Below, piece after piece: positions 7,302 to 10,751 of a DNA stretch of 10,751 nucleotides. Location of the stretch: the NCBI GenBank assembly GCA_030596225.1, contig JAUVKO010000047.1, forward strand, positions 1 to 10,751, given 5' to 3'. The stretch's first letter is position 1; each line of letters opens with the position of its first letter. A program made the position numbers and the translations under genes. The notes under the pieces were generated by a model. It had not been told where the DNA came from, ran no database searches, and worked only from the letters and a program-made list of their open reading frames with translations. The stretch comes from Fidelibacterota bacterium. Lineage in GTDB: Bacteria > Fidelibacterota > UBA8477 > JABMPR01.

Positions 7302-7393
7302 TTCGATACAGTTAGAGCAGAAACAGTCGTTGCCTGCCGCGGCATAGCTGAGCGAAGCCGGGAGTATTTAGAGCTAGCAAGAAATGTATCGAA
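7302..7393 (+). repeat. MITE-like intergenic repeat, copy 3
   Basis: A 92-base element with perfect 8-bp inverted ends, TTCGATAC at 7302-7309 and GTATCGAA at 7386-7393. It has the same length as the inverted copy at 318-409. Bases 7326-7363 are identical in all three copies of the window. The similarity to copy 1 continues to about 7408 through GAAACG/CGTTTC (7391-7404). It lies only four bases beyond the upstream limit of the kinase reading frame. Confidence 0.8.
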
Positions 7394-7416
7394 ACGCCCG
7401 TTTCAGCTCTAATCAT

Positions 7417-7448
7417 GGTTCCTGAGCTTGCCGAAGGACTCAGCGACC
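7417..7448. repeat. Imperfect hairpin with CCTGAGCTTGCCGAAGG core
   Basis: GGTTCCTGAG (7417-7426) pairs with CTCAGCGACC (7439-7448) at 8 of 10 positions around a 12-base loop. From memory, sequences of the type CCTGAGCTTGTCGAAGG are common intergenic repeats in many environmental bacteria; I could not verify this here. It ends three bases before the -35 box of the tldD promoter candidate. Confidence 0.5.
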
Positions 7449-7451
7449 AGA

Positions 7452-7480
7452 TTGCAAATATTCGATAATCGCATTATAGT
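7452..7480 (+). promoter_or_regulatory. Sigma70-like promoter for the tldD operon
   Basis: TTGCAA at 7452-7457 (4 of 6 consensus bases) and TATAGT at 7475-7480 (5 of 6) are separated by the ideal 17 bases. Transcription would begin near 7487, leaving a leader of about 110 bases before the tldD start at 7597. Confidence 0.5.
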
Positions 7481-7584
7481 AGTAAATACACTCCAATACA
7501 GTAGCACGCTACCCTTGATTGTTGCATGGACACACCTTAGTTTTGTCAGCTCCTTCAACTCTGATGGAGCAGGTTGGATTTAAT

Positions 7585-7590
7585 GAAGGA
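7585..7590 (+). promoter_or_regulatory. Shine-Dalgarno site fixing the tldD start
   Basis: GAAGGA lies six bases before the ATG at 7597. It favours this start over the in-frame TTG at 7519, which has no such site and would add 26 residues unlike the family. Confidence 0.7.
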
Positions 7591-7596
7591 ATTAGT

Positions 7597-9027
7597 ATGA
7601 ATTTAAAGACAATACTTTCTGGTATTGACGTAAAAGCTGATTGGATCGGTTTACGTTATGTCACAGAAAATACAGGTTTTCGTCTGGTACGGGATGGTAA
7701 ACCGGAAGCAAATACCCGGGAATCAAAACAGGGTATTATGGTTGAAGTTCTGGTAAATGGACAGTTTGCTTATTATGGAACCAGTCGTCTTGATCAACCA
7801 GGTATTCAGGCTGCAACTGAACGGGCAGTGCAGTTGGCTCAGGCAGCATCCTCCTTCAGCTTACATAGCTTTGGACTTGATGCAAGACCCGCCGCCAAGG
7901 GTACTTACCGATCACCTTATCAAAGTGCTGCAGATGCCTTTTCACCGGGTGAATTATCCGATCTGTTGATCAAGGCTACCGCTGAATTAAAGGTGTCAGA
8001 CAAGGTGGTTACTACGAACGCTATGGCTCGAATCGTTGAGACAGAGTCGCGTTTTGTCTCCTCCAATGGTAGTGATGTGGATCAGCAATATCTTATGGTC
8101 TCAGCTGACTATTCCGCTGTTGCCCAAGATGGATCTGTTACCCAAAAGCGGACAGATGGCGGTCTTTTAGCCAAGAGTTTTCAGACCGGTATGGAGGTTT
8201 TTGATCAGGCTGATGTGCTGGCCCGTTGCCGGACAATTGGTGCTGAATCAGTAGAGCTGCTAACTGCCGAAGAATGCCCCACAGGTACCCTGGATCTGGT
8301 CCTGGCTCCTGATCAAATGATGCTGCAAATCCACGAAAGTGTGGGCCATGCCCTGGAAATAGACCGGATCCTTGGTGATGAACGGAACTATGCCGGGTGG
8401 AGTTTTGTACGTTTAGAGGATTTTGGAAAACTGCAATATGGATCTGCACTCATGAATATCACTTTCGATCCATTTGTAGAAAACCAATTAGCTTCTTATG
8501 CCTACGATGATGGTGGTTTGAAAGCTGAAAAGGAGTTCTTGATCAAGAATGGTCTGCTCCTGAGAGGACTTGGTGGTATGGAGAGTCAGATACGCTCAGG
8601 TATTGATGGTGTTGCCAATTTCAGGGCCAGCTCATGGAATCGTGCTCCCATTGACCGCATGGCCAATCTAAATCTGGAAGCAGGCGACTCCAGTTATGAT
8701 GAAATCATTGGCGCAGTTGAAAAGGGTGTCTTTATGACCTCAAACCGTTCCTGGTCCATTGATGATTATCGAAACAAATTCCAATTCGGATGTGAATACG
8801 GCAAACTCATTGAAAATGGTAAGCTGACCAAAACGGTTAAGAATCCTAATTATCGTGCAATTTCGAATCCTTTCTGGCGTAGCTTGAAGATGATCGGTAA
8901 TCAGGATACTTTTGAAATATACGGGACCCCGTTCTGCGGAAAGGGTGAGCCTAATCAGATCATTCGGGTGGGACATGCCAGCCCTCTGTGTTTGTTTGAT
9001 AAAGTTGAGATCTTTGGAGGTGCCTAA
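7597..9027 (+). CDS. tldD: TldD metallopeptidase subunit
   Basis: Catalytic subunit of the TldD/TldE zinc peptidase, a cytoplasmic heterodimer that degrades or trims unfolded peptides; in E. coli it processes microcin B17 and degrades the CcdA antitoxin. The protein has 476 residues, close to the usual ~480. The signature HESVGH (246-251), followed by Glu254, is the HExxxH metal site of the family. A third ligand, Cys447 in PFCGKGEPNQ near the C-terminus, is also conserved, so the enzyme should be active. The N-terminal half (~1-200) is the substrate-channel domain. The partner gene tldE starts 57 bases after the stop, so the two are probably co-transcribed from the promoter near 7452. No peptide-antibiotic precursor or toxin-antitoxin pair is visible nearby, so the natural substrate is unknown. 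Confidence 0.93.
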   Translation: MNLKTILSGIDVKADWIGLRYVTENTGFRLVRDGKPEANTRESKQGIMVEVLVNGQFAYYGTSRLDQPGIQAATERAVQLAQAASSFSLHSFGLDARPAAKGTYRSPYQSAADAFSPGELSDLLIKATAELKVSDKVVTTNAMARIVETESRFVSSNGSDVDQQYLMVSADYSAVAQDGSVTQKRTDGGLLAKSFQTGMEVFDQADVLARCRTIGAESVELLTAEECPTGTLDLVLAPDQMMLQIHESVGHALEIDRILGDERNYAGWSFVRLEDFGKLQYGSALMNITFDPFVENQLASYAYDDGGLKAEKEFLIKNGLLLRGLGGMESQIRSGIDGVANFRASSWNRAPIDRMANLNLEAGDSSYDEIIGAVEKGVFMTSNRSWSIDDYRNKFQFGCEYGKLIENGKLTKTVKNPNYRAISNPFWRSLKMIGNQDTFEIYGTPFCGKGEPNQIIRVGHASPLCLFDKVEIFGGA

Positions 9028-9084
9028 ACGCTCCAGAAGTGTTTAGAGTTACTATTCAATAGCATAAAAATTTAAGGGTGTTAT

Positions 9085-10407
9085 ATGGAAAAATTATTTA
9101 AACAGATCACTCAGGCCGTACTTGCTGAACTTCAGGAAGATGAGCATCTGGGTCTAAGTTTTGGTGGCGAAAAAAGCACCTTTGCCAGGATCAACGCTGC
9201 CAGGATAAGACAGATTGGAAATGTTGATGAGACTGATCTGGGATTCAATTTGATCTGGAACGGAAAACGATGTACCGGAAGTATCTCGTTGTCTAGTGAT
9301 GTCGCTGAGGATAAGGCGCGAGCTGTAGTGGAATTACAGCGTCTCAGGGAGGAAGTCAAACAGCTCCCTGATGACCCCTATTTGGTGATTCCCGACAGCA
9401 CTGAGATCAGTATCAGCGAGAAATTTGGTGAACTTCCGGCAGCAAATAAAATTGCCGAAATGCTTCTTCCTGCCATGGGACAGGTTGACCTGACCGGTAT
9501 TTGGGCTTCCGGACGTATCTATCAGGGTAGTGCCAATTCTGCAGGTGGTTATCATTGGTTTGCTTCTGATTCTTTTTCTCTGGACTATTCCCTGATCACA
9601 CCGGAAGAAAAAATGGTCAAAGCAACCTATGCCGGTACTCGCTGGGATCAGGTCGCTTATGAAAAATTTCTGGCTGATTCGATCAAAAAACTGGAACTCA
9701 TGTCTTTACTCCCGAAAAAGATCGAACCGGGAAACTACCGAACCTATATCGCTTCAGCCGGTGTTGCAGATGTGATCTCCATGTTTTCCTGGGCCGGTAT
9801 TTCTGAAGCAGCCATTCGCCAGAGTGAGAGCAGTCTAGGCAAGATGCGTAATGAAGGTAAAAAGCTATCCGAATTATTTGTGCTATCAGAAGATTTCAGT
9901 TCTGGTTTGTCACCACGTTTTAATGGGAATGGAGAAGTTGCTCCTGAAACCACAGTTCTCATCGATAAAGGTGAATTGAAGCAAACCTTGGTGAGTTCGA
10001 GAACGGCCAAGGAATATGGGGTGAACTCCAACTTTGCTTCTGAAGGCGAATACTTGCGTGCACCGGTGGTCGGGACAGGTAATTTACAGGAATCCGAAAT
10101 TCTGGAAAAGCTGGGGACTGGAGTGTATCTCTCCAACCTTCACTATCTGAACTGGAGTGATATGATCGGAGGTCGCATCACCGGTATGACCCGTTATGCC
10201 TGTTTCTGGGTTGAGGATGGGAAGATTGTTGCTCCAATCGAGAACATGCGTTTTGATGATAGTATCTATAATTTCCTGGGTGAGAATCTGGAAGCCGTGA
10301 CGGATACAGCTCTGGTGAATCCTGAAGTGGGTACTTACGATGGACGCGAGCTAAGTGCTATCATCTGTCCCGGAATTTTACTTAAATCATTTTCCTTAAC
10401 CTTGTAG
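9085..10407 (+). CDS. pmbA: TldE/PmbA peptidase partner subunit
   Basis: Non-catalytic homologue and partner of TldD, 440 residues, about the usual length for PmbA/TldE. It lacks an HExxxH motif, as expected. The C-terminal block around residues 340-410 (GTGVYLSNLHYLNW...GGRITGMTRYACFWVEDGKIVAPIENM) has the glycine-rich GVYL...G...FWVEDG...PI pattern typical of the family. The partner completes the closed chamber in which TldD cuts peptides. An AAGGG site lies six bases before the ATG. The gap after tldD contains no promoter or terminator that I can see, and the next gene begins eight bases after this stop codon, so all three appear to form one operon. A tldD-tldE pair side by side is common outside enterobacteria. 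Confidence 0.9.
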   Translation: MEKLFKQITQAVLAELQEDEHLGLSFGGEKSTFARINAARIRQIGNVDETDLGFNLIWNGKRCTGSISLSSDVAEDKARAVVELQRLREEVKQLPDDPYLVIPDSTEISISEKFGELPAANKIAEMLLPAMGQVDLTGIWASGRIYQGSANSAGGYHWFASDSFSLDYSLITPEEKMVKATYAGTRWDQVAYEKFLADSIKKLELMSLLPKKIEPGNYRTYIASAGVADVISMFSWAGISEAAIRQSESSLGKMRNEGKKLSELFVLSEDFSSGLSPRFNGNGEVAPETTVLIDKGELKQTLVSSRTAKEYGVNSNFASEGEYLRAPVVGTGNLQESEILEKLGTGVYLSNLHYLNWSDMIGGRITGMTRYACFWVEDGKIVAPIENMRFDDSIYNFLGENLEAVTDTALVNPEVGTYDGRELSAIICPGILLKSFSLTL

Positions 10408-10410
10408 GAG
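10406..10410 (+). promoter_or_regulatory. Shine-Dalgarno site of the second lipid kinase
   Basis: AGGAG overlaps the tldE stop codon (10405-10407) and lies five bases before the ATG at 10416, which indicates translational coupling to tldE. Confidence 0.65.
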
Positions 10411-10415
10411 TCAAT

Positions 10416-10751
10416 ATGCCGAAAACAAAAACTGATCATCGATATATGCTAATAGTCAATCCCGAAGCCGGGAGTCGCTCCACCATGAAAGCTTTACCTG
10501 ACATTGAACGTCTGCTGCGTGATCGCAAAGCTAACTATGAATTTCATTTCACCAAGGAACGAGGTCATGCCACCGAGCTGGTTAAAGCCCTGGGTGCTGG
10601 TTTTGATGTCATTGTTTCTGTCGGTGGAGATGGAACTATCAATGAGATCGTCAATGGCATGCCGGATCTTAACAAACCACTGGGCATTCTTCCCATTGGT
10701 ACAGGCAACGATTTTGCCCGCAGTTGTTCTTATAAAATCGGAGATATGGAA
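10416..10751 (+). CDS. Diacylglycerol/lipid kinase family protein (partial)
   Basis: The first 112 codons of a second DAGK-family lipid kinase; the gene runs off the right edge. Motifs seen are NPEAG (15-19), GGDGT (70-74) and GTGNDFAR (95-102), giving a complete nucleotide-binding half. The GTGND motif is the usual form in bacterial diacylglycerol kinases, unlike the GTGNA form in the paralogue at 6258-7148. The two proteins share the same motif order and the GILPxGTGN stretch but differ widely elsewhere, so they are old paralogues and not a recent duplication. A full-length protein of ~300 residues is expected. It begins eight bases after the tldE stop codon and is probably translated from the same transcript. 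Confidence 0.88.
   Translation, partial: MPKTKTDHRYMLIVNPEAGSRSTMKALPDIERLLRDRKANYEFHFTKERGHATELVKALGAGFDVIVSVGGDGTINEIVNGMPDLNKPLGILPIGTGNDFARSCSYKIGDME

Larger units (their letters stand above)
7149..7596. other. Divergent regulatory region between two operons
   Basis: This 448-base stretch separates the minus-strand kinase operon from tldD. In order it holds a possible N-terminal extension of the kinase (7149-7286 or 7298, minus strand), the intact 92-base repeat (7302-7393) and its similar flank to 7408, an imperfect hairpin (7417-7448), the tldD promoter candidate (7452-7480) and an AT-rich leader. No clear promoter for the leftward operon could be identified. No RNA gene or riboswitch was recognised. 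Confidence 0.6.

Noticed and set aside
8138..8449. Minus-strand open frame inside tldD
   Set aside because: It lies opposite a well-conserved gene including the HExxxH region, and its composition is that expected of an antisense shadow.
9744..10136. 130-codon minus-strand open frame inside tldE
   Set aside because: Antisense to a conserved coding sequence, without a ribosome site or recognisable domain.

Overview
The window is chromosomal DNA of a Gram-negative-type bacterium with moderate GC content. It holds seven complete genes plus the 5' part of an eighth, with no rRNA, tRNA, CRISPR array, transposase or phage gene visible. Several genes have clear Shine-Dalgarno sites (AAGGA, AGGAG, AGAGGA types), which argues against a typical Bacteroidota genome. 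Lipoprotein-like signals, a 7TM-DISM-like receptor and recurring intergenic palindromic repeats suggest a lineage of the FCB/Marinimicrobia/Cloacimonadota kind. That placement is inference only; no marker gene is present to fix the taxon.

Layout, left to right. (1) 1-516: non-coding, with a dense cluster of inverted-repeat units just upstream of (2) a polytopic MATE/ANK-like transporter (517-1818, +). (3) A membrane diguanylate cyclase with an extracytoplasmic sensor, seven membrane segments, a coiled coil and a GGDEF domain (2003-3901, +). (4) A short convergent gap holding a repeat copy. (5) A minus-strand operon reading leftward from 7148: diacylglycerol-kinase-family lipid kinase, PlsC-type acyltransferase (ATGA overlap) and a secreted or lipid-anchored transglutaminase-like protein (13 bases between coding regions). 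(6) A divergent intergenic region with another repeat copy, a separate hairpin and a sigma70-like promoter. (7) A plus-strand operon: tldD, tldE/pmbA and a second diacylglycerol-kinase-family gene that runs off the right edge.

How the genes may work together. The two divergent operons each contain a lipid kinase of the same family, so the locus could couple lipid phosphorylation and phosphatidate synthesis (kinase plus acyltransferase) with peptide processing (TldD/TldE) and an envelope transglutaminase-like enzyme. This is inferred from gene order only.

The strongest non-genic signal is a repeat of about 92 bp bounded by 8-bp inverted ends (TTCGATAC/GTATCGAA). It is present at 318-409 (inverted), 3939-4012 (a shortened copy) and 7302-7393, always at transcription-unit boundaries. 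A 38-bp stretch of it is identical in all three copies. The variable sites fall mostly at third positions of one open frame, which deserves testing.
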